Origin: Mycobacterium sp. NAZ190054
Lineage (GTDB): Bacteria > Actinomycetota > Actinomycetes > Mycobacteriales > Mycobacteriaceae
Assembly: GCF_001545925.1 (NCBI RefSeq)
Contig: NZ_LMVQ01000571.1
Span: forward strand, 1 to 50,919
Length of the DNA: 50,919 bases
Reading direction: 5' to 3'
The translations under genes were made by a program, and so were the position numbers. Shown piece after piece: positions 38,166-46,476 of the stretch (position 1 is its first letter; every line of letters begins with the position of its first letter). A model generated the notes under the pieces. The model was not told where the DNA came from. It searched no databases and saw only the letters and a list, made by a program, of their open reading frames with translations.

Positions 38166-39050
38166 TCAGATATTGGATGCGTCGGCGGGAACGTGCGGTG
38201 CCGGTGACGCCGCCTCGGTATTTTCACCAGCAGGCTGGACACCCGTCATACCAAGGGTGTAAGCCGTCATCGACATGGATCCGTACGTGCAACCGTCGAC
38301 AAGCACATCGACGGTGTCCTGCCCGCGAGCCGCGTCACAAGCCAGACCGGCGAGATACAGCAGCGGGATGAAGTGATCCGGTGTGGGCACGGCAGAACCG
38401 AAATCGGGGTGCTCCCTGAGCCGGACAGCCTCGGCGGGCTTCGACAACAGCAGCTGTGTGGCATCGGCATCGAACCTCTGCGCCCAGTCATACCCGTTGT
38501 CGGCGAGGTTCCAGTCCATCGCCCGCAGGTTGTGCACGACGTTGCCGCTGCCGATGATCAGCACCCCACGCTCGCGCAGCACAGCCAACTTGGCGCCGAG
38601 CTCGAAGTGATACTCCAGCGGTTTGTCAGCGTTGATCGAAAGCTGGACCACTGGAATGGACGCGTCCGGGAACGCGTGCACGAGCACAGACCAGGTGCCG
38701 TGGTCGATCCCCCAGCTGTCGACGTCGGCGCCCACCCACGTCGGATGCACCACCTCAGCTACTTCCTCGGCGAGGTCCGGCAATCCGGGGGCCGGGTACT
38801 GTACCTCGAAGAGCTCGCGGGGGAATCCGTAGAAGTCGTGGATCGTCCGCGGCTGGGCCATTGCGGTGATCGCGGTGGCGTTGATGTACCAGTGCGCGCT
38901 GATCACCAAGATAGCGCGCGGCGGCGGCACCGCGCGCCCGAAAGTTCTCCACGCCGCGGTGTAACGGTTGACCTCGAGGGCGTTCATCGGGCTGCCGTGC
39001 CCGAAGAACACCGCCGGCAATGCAGGATCTCTGCCGTGTGACTGCGACAC
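38166..39050 (-). CDS. ygiD: DODA-type extradiol aromatic ring-opening dioxygenase (YgiD family)
   Basis: A 294-aa member of the LigB superfamily of cytoplasmic metal-dependent enzymes. Conserved histidines are in place: H18 (FFGHGSPM), H53 (VISAHWY), H173 (GSGNVVHNLRAM) and H226 (PTPDHFIPLL), with H117 in GIDHGTWSVL. Family members such as E. coli YgiD open the ring of L-DOPA-like catechols between carbons 4 and 5; the natural substrate here is unknown. The start is a GTG; TAGAAA lies 6 nt upstream, so a leaderless message is possible. The 25-residue C-terminal extension past the family core is unusual. It is divergent from the patatin gene with 89 bp between them. Confidence 0.9.
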   Translation of the reverse strand: MSQSHGRDPALPAVFFGHGSPMNALEVNRYTAAWRTFGRAVPPPRAILVISAHWYINATAITAMAQPRTIHDFYGFPRELFEVQYPAPGLPDLAEEVAEVVHPTWVGADVDSWGIDHGTWSVLVHAFPDASIPVVQLSINADKPLEYHFELGAKLAVLRERGVLIIGSGNVVHNLRAMDWNLADNGYDWAQRFDADATQLLLSKPAEAVRLREHPDFGSAVPTPDHFIPLLYLAGLACDAARGQDTVDVLVDGCTYGSMSMTAYTLGMTGVQPAGENTEAASPAPHVPADASNI

Positions 39051-39139
39051 CCCTCTTTTCTACTCTTCGCACATGCACCGCCACCCGATTCTCGTCGTAG
39101 TGGCTGCGGTCTGAACGCAGCGCGTGTCAGTCTGGAGTC

Positions 39140-40165
39140 GTGACTGCGAATCGGAATCCGCATCGTGCGGATCTCGTGCTGTCCGGCGGCGGAGTCAAGG
39201 GGATCGGGTTGGTTGGGGCGGTCGGCGCGCTGCGCGACGCCGGCTATGCGCTCCAGCGCATCTCGGGGACTTCGGCGGGCTCGCTGGTCGGTGCGGTGGT
39301 GGCCGCGGCGACCCAGGCCGGTGGGATGACCGCCGACCAGCTGCGTGACCTCGCGGTGAACGTGCCCTACCGCAAGTTCAGCGATCGCGGCCCCATCGAG
39401 GGCATCCCGCTGATCGGCACCGCCTGGGGTTTGGTGCGGGGGACCGGCATCTACCGCGGCGACTACGCGCACCAATGGATCCGCGGTGAGCTGAAGAATC
39501 TGGGCGTCAGCACATTCGGTGACCTGGCGATCGACGACGGCAACCTGTTGCCGGAGCGTCGGTTCCGGCTGGTGGTCACCGTGGCAGACCTGACCAACGG
39601 CCAGCTGGTACGGCTGCCGTGGGACTACGAACGCCTCTACGGGCTCGACCCCGACGAGCAGTCCGTCGCCGACGCGGTCCGGGCCTCGATGTCGATACCG
39701 TTCGTGTTCCGGCCGGTCACGCTGAAAGACGCTGCCGGCCAACGCTGCACGCTGGTCGACGGCGGGGTGCTGTCGAACTTTCCGATCGACTCGTTCGACC
39801 GCCTCGACGGTGGGGAGCCCCGCTGGCCGACGTTCGGGGTGACGGTGGTGCCCTATCTGCCCGCCCCGACCGCCGAACAACTCATTCCCGGCCTGCGGCT
39901 GCCGTGGGACAGGCCGACGTTCCTGGAAAGTCTGCTCACCACCATGCTGGTCGGCCACGACCAGGCCTATCTCAACCAACCGTGGGTCAAGGTACGTGCC
40001 ATCCAGGTGGACTCGACCGACGTCGGCGTCCTCGACTTCGGCATCACCCGCGCCGAGGCCGACAACCTCTACGACAAGGGCTATTCAGCGGCTACCGATT
40101 TCCTCACAACCTGGGACTGGCCGGCGTACCTGAAACGCTTTCGCCGCGCGCACTACGTGGAGTAG
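39140..40165 (+). CDS. Patatin-like phospholipase
   Basis: The 341-aa protein has the full patatin active site: oxyanion loop SGGGVKGIG (15-23), nucleophile elbow GTSAG (S45) and the dyad Asp in VDGGVLSNFPID (D207). It hydrolyses acyl groups from phospholipids or other lipids through a Ser-Asp dyad. No signal peptide is seen, so it is probably cytoplasmic or peripherally bound. Start is GTG at 39140, preceded by TGGAG. It converges with the RNase H-like gene, the stops being 43 bp apart. Mycobacteria carry several such proteins; the substrate cannot be inferred. Confidence 0.92.
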   Translation: MTANRNPHRADLVLSGGGVKGIGLVGAVGALRDAGYALQRISGTSAGSLVGAVVAAATQAGGMTADQLRDLAVNVPYRKFSDRGPIEGIPLIGTAWGLVRGTGIYRGDYAHQWIRGELKNLGVSTFGDLAIDDGNLLPERRFRLVVTVADLTNGQLVRLPWDYERLYGLDPDEQSVADAVRASMSIPFVFRPVTLKDAAGQRCTLVDGGVLSNFPIDSFDRLDGGEPRWPTFGVTVVPYLPAPTAEQLIPGLRLPWDRPTFLESLLTTMLVGHDQAYLNQPWVKVRAIQVDSTDVGVLDFGITRAEADNLYDKGYSAATDFLTTWDWPAYLKRFRRAHYVE

Positions 40166-40208
40166 TCGCGCGCGTAGGGCGGTCAGAATTCACGCAGCAC
40201 TCGGTACG

Positions 40209-41129
40209 TCACGCCGTCCGCTCGCGGTTGAACTCCTGCGAGAACGTCTCGGCCAGGTCCTGCGCGCGGCGGTGATACTCGGGCCCGCCAAGGCCGCTGT
40301 CGCCCAACGCATATCGCGACGCCAACCGGGCCAGCGCATCGGCGCCCTCGTTGAGCGGCTCGCCGCGGTGCCCCTTCACCCACACCGGGGTGATCCGGTC
40401 CCGCTCCTCGTAGATCATCTGTTGCGCGCGAACCAACCCCGGCGTCTTCCCGCTTTCCCGGTAGACGGCGTAACCCTCCGGCAGCACATCGTCGCCGGCC
40501 ATCCATCGCTGCACCATGGCCACCGCGAGACGGCTGTCGCTGAGCACCGTGATATCGCGGCCGCGTAGCTTCTGCACCGCCGCCCCGATCGCGCGCAGTT
40601 CCGCGACCAACACCACCTTCGGACCGATCAACTTCGTCGAGTGCCGGAAGCCCTGCAACCCGTACTCACCGGTGGACGCGAGCCACCCGTAGCCGGTGAT
40701 CTTGCCCCGCACCGAACCGTCGGTGGCGACCCACACCGGGCCCGCCGGCGCGACGTCCCGCAGCCCCGCGCACGCCTGCCGCACCAGCGTCTCGTCCGAG
40801 AGTCGCGGCCGCTCGATCCACACCCCGGGCATCAGCAACGCGATCTCATCGCGCAGCGCCCACAGCATGCTGCGCGGCGGCAGCTGCACCAGGAACCGGA
40901 TGCGCTTCACGTCGCAGGCCTCGCGGATGCGACGGATGACGTCGAGCACCGCGGTGTCGACCGACTCGGCGTCCACGGTCCCGGTCCAGCGACGCTCGTC
41001 CGAGCGCGCCGAGTATCGGTACCGCGACTCACCGCGCCGAGCGAGCGCGATCGCGACCGACAGCATCGGACGCGGCCGCGCCGGCGCGATGTCGATCGGG
41101 CGTGCCGTGGCCATGGGCTTCGGTGCCAT
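40209..41129 (-). CDS. RNase HI-like domain protein
   Basis: Residues about 140-285 form an RNase H fold: ATDGSVRG with the first Asp, AELRAIGAAVQKL with the catalytic Glu, LSDSRLAVAM with the third acid, and VKGHRGEPLNEGADALARLA with the His loop and final Asp. The site is complete, so RNA-strand cleavage in RNA-DNA hybrids is likely. The N-terminal 130 residues (SVAIALARRGESRYRYSARS, RRIREACDVKRIRFLVQLPP) form a separate alpha/beta domain seen in actinobacterial relatives. The start ATG has a strong GGAGAGGAGACGGAG upstream. The enzyme stands alone; the SEC-C gene lies about 100 bp below its end of the block on the same strand. Confidence 0.88.
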   Translation of the reverse strand: MAPKPMATARPIDIAPARPRPMLSVAIALARRGESRYRYSARSDERRWTGTVDAESVDTAVLDVIRRIREACDVKRIRFLVQLPPRSMLWALRDEIALLMPGVWIERPRLSDETLVRQACAGLRDVAPAGPVWVATDGSVRGKITGYGWLASTGEYGLQGFRHSTKLIGPKVVLVAELRAIGAAVQKLRGRDITVLSDSRLAVAMVQRWMAGDDVLPEGYAVYRESGKTPGLVRAQQMIYEERDRITPVWVKGHRGEPLNEGADALARLASRYALGDSGLGGPEYHRRAQDLAETFSQEFNRERTA

Positions 41130-41229
41130 CTCCGTCTCCTCTCCGGGTGGATAGCGGTGACGGCACTGTATTGAGCAGGTCTGACAAATCTGTCTGACCG
41201 CAGCAGGCGGAACGGGAACCCTGCCGGTC

Positions 41230-43758
41230 TTACTGCAATCCCAACGCCGCCCGAAGCCGGGCCGGGCTCATCGCGTGGCGGCCCGCGTCGGCGGGGAAGC
41301 TGTCGAGAAGCCGGACCAGGTCCGGCCGCCGGGTCGGATCATCGGCTGCCTGGCGTGGGGTGTGCCCGTCGAGCGCCGGGATCGGTTCGTCGAGCCACTT
41401 GGCCTCGTAGTCCAGGATCATCGCGTCGAGCACGGCGGCCACCTGCGGGTCGTCCGGGTGGACCGCGCCCTCAGCCGTCGCCGGCATCTGCGCGGCCATT
41501 TTGCGGGGGTCGTCCACGCGTTCGCGGGTGTCGTCGAGAATGCGCATTGCCGGGTCGAGCCGCTCCACCGCCGCCAGCACCCGGTCCATCCGTTGCTCGC
41601 TGTTGGTTTCCACCCGCAGCGTCTCCCCGTCGAGCACCAACGTCGCGCGGATGCGCTCCATGCCGTGTGTGGTGACGTGCTCGAACCACTGAGGCGGCTC
41701 GGCATCCTCGACCCGGTCGTAGGTGTCGTCCAGCGCGGACGCGATTGCCGCGGCGTCGCCGACCTGGACGATCGCCTGGCAGATCATCAGCGGGTCACCC
41801 TCGGTGTTGGTCAGCGTCGGCGGGGCGAACCTGCGGCTCAGAAACTCGACGAGTTCCAGCGGGCCGGGACCCTCGTCGAGCAGCGCGATCAGCGGGTCGC
41901 GTTGATGCAGCGCAACGGGTTCCAGCCCGCCGAAGAACCGCGCGGTGTCGTCGCCGCAGGGCAGCACCCGGGTGCAGATCAGCTGCCCCGGCTTGAGTTG
42001 ACGGCTGGCCGTGCGCTCCCGCACCTCGTGGACGTCGCCGGTGCGGACGTCACGCACCGTGACCCCGTGGCCGGGGCGCACCTGCTCGACCTCGAACAGC
42101 GACCGCGCGACCAGCAGCCATTGCTCGGCCAACAACCGCTCATCCTCGGGCAGCAGCGGTCCGCGGATGGCCAGGAAGTCCTCGAACGCGCCGCCCTCGA
42201 ACAGCACCGCATCGATCAAGAACGGGTCGGCTGTCTCGTCGTCAACATCGTGATACTGGTTGCGCTCATCGCTCAGGTCGAAGAGCAGGTTGCGCCATCC
42301 GCTCATCAGCGCGTGCTGGGCGGCCTTGGCGTACAGCCAACCCACCCGCTCGGGCAGGGACAGCTGCTCCTTGCCGAGATGGCACTTCTTGTACTTGCGG
42401 CCCGACCCGCACCAGCACGGCTCGTTGCGGCCCAGGTCGGGCCGCGCCTCGGCCTGATGGCTGCTCAGCAATGCCATCAGCGGATCGTCGGGACCGGCGC
42501 CCGCGCGGCGAAGCAACGCCAACCCGCGCTCGACGTCACCGCGGTCGGACGCGATCCGGGCCAGGTCGTACAACGACAACGGCCAGTCGGTGTCCATCGA
42601 CTCGGCGGCCAGCAGCTCCCGCTCGGCTGCCTCGATGTCGCCGATGTGCTCCAGTGCCACCGCCCGCAGCCAGCGGAGCGCCACCCGCGCGCGGCGCGGC
42701 ACCTGGGACTCCAGCGTCTCGGCGAACAACCCCAGCGCCGCGGCACCGTCCGGATTCCGGCCCAGTGTCTCGGCCACCAGCACCTCGGCCAGTCGCGGAT
42801 CGGCGAGTTCGGCGCCGAAGTCGGCGACCAGCTCCCGGTACCCGTCGGCGGTGGGCGCCGGCGCGTCGTCGACCTCGTCAGCCCAGTCGCCGTCTGCAGG
42901 GAACGTCGTGATCAACTGCGACATATGCTCGTAGACCGCCACCAGCGTGCGCACGGCGAGCGCCTCGTCTTCGTCGAGGTCATACCGCTTGCTCCACACT
43001 TCGCAATCCAGCTCGAAGCGCCAACGGTCGAAGTCGAAATCCGCAGGGGCCAGCAGGTCTCCGCGGACCACCAGGCCGTGGTCGTCGGCGATCTCCGACA
43101 GCGGCGGTGCGAGATCGGTGAACAGCGTCGAATCCGCCACACAGGCCGTCCACACCGCCAAGTCGAAGTTGACCGGCTCGTCAGGGTTCAGCGTCGCCGC
43201 CAACGCGGCGCCGACGGCCGGCGCCGGGTCCGCGGTGACCGGCGTCAGGGTGAGCCCCTGGGGCGTCAGCCGGAGGCCGATCAGGTCACCGGCGACGCCG
43301 CCCAGGCCGCGCAGGGTGCCCGGTGCCAAGACCAGCGCTCCGCCGTCGTCGACCATGTCCGGCGGAACGCCTCGCTCGTCGAGCACATGCTCGTCGAACG
43401 CCGGTAACGCGACGCTGACCGGTGAGCCGTCGGTCAGACGCGCGTACGGTTCGAATTCGCACAGGGTGGTGATCGCGCCGAGGTCTGGGGTGACGATCAG
43501 GATGTCGTGGTTCAGCTCCTCGGCTGTGACCCGGTGCGTGAATATCCGACCGGCGAGCAACGCGGGCAGCCACACCCAGCTGTCGTCGAGCAATGGCACG
43601 GCGGGACAGCCGATTTCGTTCAGCAACTGCGGCAGGACATCCTCCGGCTCCGCGACGCCCATCTCGCGCAGGTGTTGCGCGATGGCGTCCTCGTGCAGGG
43701 GGCCGTGCTCGATCAGGATTCTCGAGAGGGCTTCGGTGGGGTCGAGCTGTGCTGCCAC
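41230..43758 (-). CDS. Large SEC-C zinc-motif protein, function unknown
   Basis: The 842-aa product carries one SEC-C motif, RNEPCWCGSGRKYKKCHLG, with C448, C450, C459 and H460 as zinc ligands. The first 250 residues start with a winged-helix-like segment (EALSRILIEHGPLHEDAIAQ). Residues 330-430 look like TPR-type helices (ALRWLRAVALEHIGDIEAAE). The C-terminal 380 residues have no recognised family. SEC-C motifs mediate protein binding, as in SecA. The start is a GTG at 43758, with TACCGT 6 nt upstream, suggesting a leaderless message. The reading frame stays open far upstream into the next genes' antisense, which is a high-GC artefact. It is divergent from the response-regulator gene. Confidence 0.82.
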   Translation of the reverse strand: MAAQLDPTEALSRILIEHGPLHEDAIAQHLREMGVAEPEDVLPQLLNEIGCPAVPLLDDSWVWLPALLAGRIFTHRVTAEELNHDILIVTPDLGAITTLCEFEPYARLTDGSPVSVALPAFDEHVLDERGVPPDMVDDGGALVLAPGTLRGLGGVAGDLIGLRLTPQGLTLTPVTADPAPAVGAALAATLNPDEPVNFDLAVWTACVADSTLFTDLAPPLSEIADDHGLVVRGDLLAPADFDFDRWRFELDCEVWSKRYDLDEDEALAVRTLVAVYEHMSQLITTFPADGDWADEVDDAPAPTADGYRELVADFGAELADPRLAEVLVAETLGRNPDGAAALGLFAETLESQVPRRARVALRWLRAVALEHIGDIEAAERELLAAESMDTDWPLSLYDLARIASDRGDVERGLALLRRAGAGPDDPLMALLSSHQAEARPDLGRNEPCWCGSGRKYKKCHLGKEQLSLPERVGWLYAKAAQHALMSGWRNLLFDLSDERNQYHDVDDETADPFLIDAVLFEGGAFEDFLAIRGPLLPEDERLLAEQWLLVARSLFEVEQVRPGHGVTVRDVRTGDVHEVRERTASRQLKPGQLICTRVLPCGDDTARFFGGLEPVALHQRDPLIALLDEGPGPLELVEFLSRRFAPPTLTNTEGDPLMICQAIVQVGDAAAIASALDDTYDRVEDAEPPQWFEHVTTHGMERIRATLVLDGETLRVETNSEQRMDRVLAAVERLDPAMRILDDTRERVDDPRKMAAQMPATAEGAVHPDDPQVAAVLDAMILDYEAKWLDEPIPALDGHTPRQAADDPTRRPDLVRLLDSFPADAGRHAMSPARLRAALGLQ

Positions 43759-43764
43759 GCGACC

Positions 43765-43770
43765 ACGGTA
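43765..43770 (-). promoter_or_regulatory. Leaderless-type -10 box of the SEC-C gene
   Basis: On the minus strand TACCGT (TANNNT) ends 6 nt before the GTG start. No Shine-Dalgarno sequence is present. Confidence 0.4.
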
Positions 43771-43777
43771 TGCGATC

Positions 43778-43868
43778 GCAGTCTCAACGCGCGGTCCGCT
43801 GCGCCATTGAGACTGCGGTGACGGCGGGCCGCAGTCGACATGTGGCGCCGTCAGCGCAGTCTCAACGC
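43778..43868. repeat. Three copies of GCAGTCTCAA (two direct, one inverted) in a divergent promoter
   Basis: GCAGTCTCAACGC occurs at 43778-43790 and again at 43856-43868. The inverted core TTGAGACTGC lies between them at 43807-43816. Copy 1 and the inverted copy form a perfect 10-bp inverted repeat around a 19-nt loop. The array covers the -35 region of the SEC-C gene and lies upstream of the response-regulator gene, so an operator shared by both is plausible; an intergenic mycobacterial repeat is the alternative. Confidence 0.55.
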
Positions 43869-43913
43869 CGGCCCCAAACCGCGTTACCCGGCACAAATGG
43901 CTTCCCATCAGCG

Positions 43914-43919
43914 GATAAT
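43914..43919 (+). promoter_or_regulatory. Candidate -10 box of the two-component genes
   Basis: GATAAT differs from TATAAT by one base and lies 56 bp before the GTG at 43975. It leaves room for a leader with the purine-rich RBS at 43957-43966. No convincing -35 was found. Confidence 0.3.
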
Positions 43920-43974
43920 CACCTGGTAGTCGCGGCGCGGTGGGGGACCGGCGGCGGGGAAGGGGGCTGCCCGG

Positions 43975-44646
43975 GTGAGTGAGCAGATCACGATCGTCGT
44001 CGCCGAGGATTGCCTGCTGGTGCGCGACAGCGTTGCCCGCGCGTTGTCGGCCAGCCCCGACACCACCGTGGTCGGCGTCGCCGAGGACTACGATTCGGCC
44101 GCCGAACTGGTCGCGACCCATCGACCGACGCTGCTGGTCACCGATGTGCGCATGCCTCCGACATCCACCGACGAGGGGATCCGGCTCGCCCGGTGGATCC
44201 GCACCGCGCACCCGGCCGTCGGGGTGATCGTGTTGTCCCAGTACGTTGATCAGACCTACGCCTCGGCGTTGCTGGACGGCGGATCGGCCGGCCGCGGTTA
44301 CTTGCTCAAGGAAAGGGTCGCGCACTTCGACGAACTCGGCGACGCCGTCCGCCAGGTCGCCGCCGGCGGCACCGTCCTCGACCCGCTGGTCGTCGAAGCA
44401 CTGCTCGCCCAGCCCCGGCAGGCCGCCGCGCTGAGCCGTCTGACCGCCCGCGAGCGCGAGGTGCTCGGTGAACTGGCGACCGGCTTCAGCAACCGCACCG
44501 TCGCGCAGCGGCTCGTGCTCTCCCAACGCGCCGTCGAGAAACACATCAACTCGATCTTCGCCAAGCTGGAGCTCACGGTCGACGACTCCGTGGACCGGCG
44601 CGTCAAAGCCGTGCTGATGTTCCTCGACCACGGCGGCACGGCGTGA
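43975..44646 (+). CDS. NarL/LuxR-type response regulator
   Basis: The 223-aa protein has a receiver domain (acidic pair at E11-D12, phosphoacceptor D57 in LLVTDVRMP, Lys in GYLLKERV) and a C-terminal LuxR helix-turn-helix (about 155-215: LTAREREVLGELATGFSNRT, SQRAVEKHINSIFAKL). It should bind DNA after phosphorylation by the kinase encoded two genes downstream. The GTG start follows a purine-rich RBS (GGGGAAGGGGG). The end overlaps the next gene by 4 nt (GTGA), so the two are coupled. The repeats upstream at 43778-43868 may be its own binding sites, which is inference. Confidence 0.92.
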   Translation: MSEQITIVVAEDCLLVRDSVARALSASPDTTVVGVAEDYDSAAELVATHRPTLLVTDVRMPPTSTDEGIRLARWIRTAHPAVGVIVLSQYVDQTYASALLDGGSAGRGYLLKERVAHFDELGDAVRQVAAGGTVLDPLVVEALLAQPRQAAALSRLTAREREVLGELATGFSNRTVAQRLVLSQRAVEKHINSIFAKLELTVDDSVDRRVKAVLMFLDHGGTA

Positions 44647-45074
44647 ACAGTGGTGTGTACACCCTGGTGCGGCCGTGCCGCGGGGACCACGATGGGACGG
44701 TGGTGCACCAGCAGGTCCGGGTGTGGGTCGTCGACGACCAAGCCAGCTTCCGGATGGCCAGCGCAGCGACGCTGGAGGCCACCGACGGCTTCGTGCTCGC
44801 CGGTCAGAGCGCCACGGGGGAGTCCGCCCTGGAACGCCTGAGCGACGCCGACGCCGACCTCGTCCTGATGGACATCCACATGCCCGGCATCGGCGGCATC
44901 GAGGCCGCCCGGCAGCTGCGCGCCCGGCATCCGCACATGATCGTCGTCCTGATGTCCACCTATGACGCCGACGAACTCCCGGCCACGGCCACCGACTGCG
45001 GCGCCACCACCTATCTGCACAAACAACGCCTGTGTCCCGAGGTGCTGACCGACATATGGCGAACGGCAAGCTGA
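44643..45074 (+). CDS. Stand-alone receiver-domain protein
   Basis: The 143-aa product is a single receiver domain with the acidic pair DD (31-32), phosphoacceptor D77 (LVLMDIHMPG) and switch Lys in YLHKQRL, but no output domain. The first 20 residues are not part of the fold; a GTG at 44703 is an alternative start, although the GTGA overlap with the upstream stop favours 44643. It ends with PEVLTDIWRTAS and overlaps the kinase gene by 19 nt. It may act as a phosphate sink or an adaptor for the kinase or cyclase; that is inference from domain content. Confidence 0.82.
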   Translation: MNSGVYTLVRPCRGDHDGTVVHQQVRVWVVDDQASFRMASAATLEATDGFVLAGQSATGESALERLSDADADLVLMDIHMPGIGGIEAARQLRARHPHMIVVLMSTYDADELPATATDCGATTYLHKQRLCPEVLTDIWRTAS

Positions 45075-46351
45075 GATCACCGCCTGCACCGGGATCCGTC
45101 CCTGACTGGCGGATCCCGAAACTCCTTCTCACAGCGGCGTTCCGTTCGTCGTCCTGGTTCGGCCACGACCTGATCCACCGCTTCCGCTCCGAACGCTTCG
45201 AGGTGTTCCTGTCCGGCCACTTCGGACTGTGGCTCGGGGCCGGCATCGCGGTGCCGCTGTGGGAGTACTTCTGGATCTTCCGATCGCCGTGGATGCTCGG
45301 CTTCGTCGCCGTCGCCTGCTTCCAGTGCACCGTGCTCGCGGTCGCGCTGAACCTGGCCCGCCGCAACATGTTCGAGCAGTCCATCACCCTGGTGTGCATC
45401 GGCAACTGGCTCGCCGTGCTGGGCGTGACGTTCGTGTCGCCGCCGCTGCTGCCGGCGATGGCGCTGCTCGCGCTGGTGCCCGTCGTCTTCGCCGAACCGT
45501 ACATCAGCCTGCGGCGCGGGCTGGCGTTCACGGTGATCGCCGCCGCGTGTGTACTCGCCGCGGCCGCCATCGCGGTGTTCACCCCGTTCACCGACCATGT
45601 CGAACAAGCCCCGCAGTGGATGGCGACGGCGTTCGTCCTCATCGCGGTGCCGGTCAACGCCCTGCACCTGATGGTCATCGTGTGGAACAACGCTGCCGCG
45701 CTGCGGACCTCGGAAGCCCAACTCGCCGAACGCGCCACCGAACTGGCCGCCTCCCGCACCCGTCTGATCACCGCCGCCGACGAAGAACGGCGCCGCCTCG
45801 AACGCGATCTGCACGACGGCGCCCAGCAGCACCTCGTCGCGCTGTCCGTGCTGATCGGCCTGGCCCGCAACGCCGACGGCGACAAGCGCGCCGAACTGCT
45901 CGCCGAAGCGTCCGGACTGGTGGACAGCGCCATCGCCGAGATCCGCCACCTGGCCCACGGCATCTACCCGCCACTGCTCGTCAGCGGAGGCCTGGGCCAG
46001 GCGCTGACCGCGCTGGCCGCCCGGGCGGTCGTCCCGGTGCACCTCGACCTTGACGGACTTGGCCGCTATCCGCCGACAACCGAAGCGGCCCTGTACTACT
46101 GCTGCAGCGAGGCCTTGCAGAACGCCGCCAAGCACGGCGGGCCCGGCACCACCGTCCACATCACCGGCCGCGCCGACGGCGGGCTGTTGACGCTGCAGAT
46201 CAGTGACACCGGCCGCGGTTTCCGGCCGGGGACCGCCGGCGCAGGGCTGACCAACATGACCGACCGTTTGTCGGCCATCGGCGGAAACCTCGCCATCGAC
46301 ACCGCGCCCGGGCACGGCACCCGCATCACCGCGACCGTCGACGCATCGTGA
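45056..46351 (+). CDS. NarL-class sensor histidine kinase
   Basis: The 431-aa membrane kinase has about five hydrophobic segments (residues 55-210) with no large periplasmic domain. A short coiled coil (TSEAQLAERATELAASRTRL) leads to the HisKA_3 dimerisation helix RRRLERDLHDGAQQHL with phosphoacceptor H253. The ATPase domain has the N box SEALQNAAKHG, G1 ISDTGRGF and G2 GAGLTNMTDRL. It should phosphorylate the two receivers upstream. The ATG at 45056 lies inside the end of the receiver gene; a GTG at 45032 is an alternative and would add eight residues. The signal sensed is unknown. Confidence 0.9.
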   Translation: MANGKLRSPPAPGSVPDWRIPKLLLTAAFRSSSWFGHDLIHRFRSERFEVFLSGHFGLWLGAGIAVPLWEYFWIFRSPWMLGFVAVACFQCTVLAVALNLARRNMFEQSITLVCIGNWLAVLGVTFVSPPLLPAMALLALVPVVFAEPYISLRRGLAFTVIAAACVLAAAAIAVFTPFTDHVEQAPQWMATAFVLIAVPVNALHLMVIVWNNAAALRTSEAQLAERATELAASRTRLITAADEERRRLERDLHDGAQQHLVALSVLIGLARNADGDKRAELLAEASGLVDSAIAEIRHLAHGIYPPLLVSGGLGQALTALAARAVVPVHLDLDGLGRYPPTTEAALYYCCSEALQNAAKHGGPGTTVHITGRADGGLLTLQISDTGRGFRPGTAGAGLTNMTDRLSAIGGNLAIDTAPGHGTRITATVDAS

Positions 46352-46356
46352 CGGCC

Positions 46357-46374
46357 GGTGGTGCGCACACCACC
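46357..46374 (+). terminator. Hairpin just after the histidine kinase stop
   Basis: GGTGGTG (46357-46363) and CACCACC (46368-46374) form a perfect 7-bp stem with a 4-nt loop, 5 nt past the stop. There is no U-run, as in the I-shaped terminators proposed for mycobacteria. Confidence 0.4.
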
Positions 46375-46476
46375 ACGAAATGTGTTGCATGCACCGTCGA
46401 ACACCCGCGGCGTCGGCAGCAGGATGAGAAGCATCGCCCGATGCGGTGAACGACTTCTCAATCCGGTGGAGATCGC

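Noticed and set aside
43759..45963. Upstream 735-codon extension of the SEC-C frame
   Set aside because: It covers the two-component genes in antisense and is serine/arginine-rich noise. The family-like N-terminus begins at the GTG at 43758.
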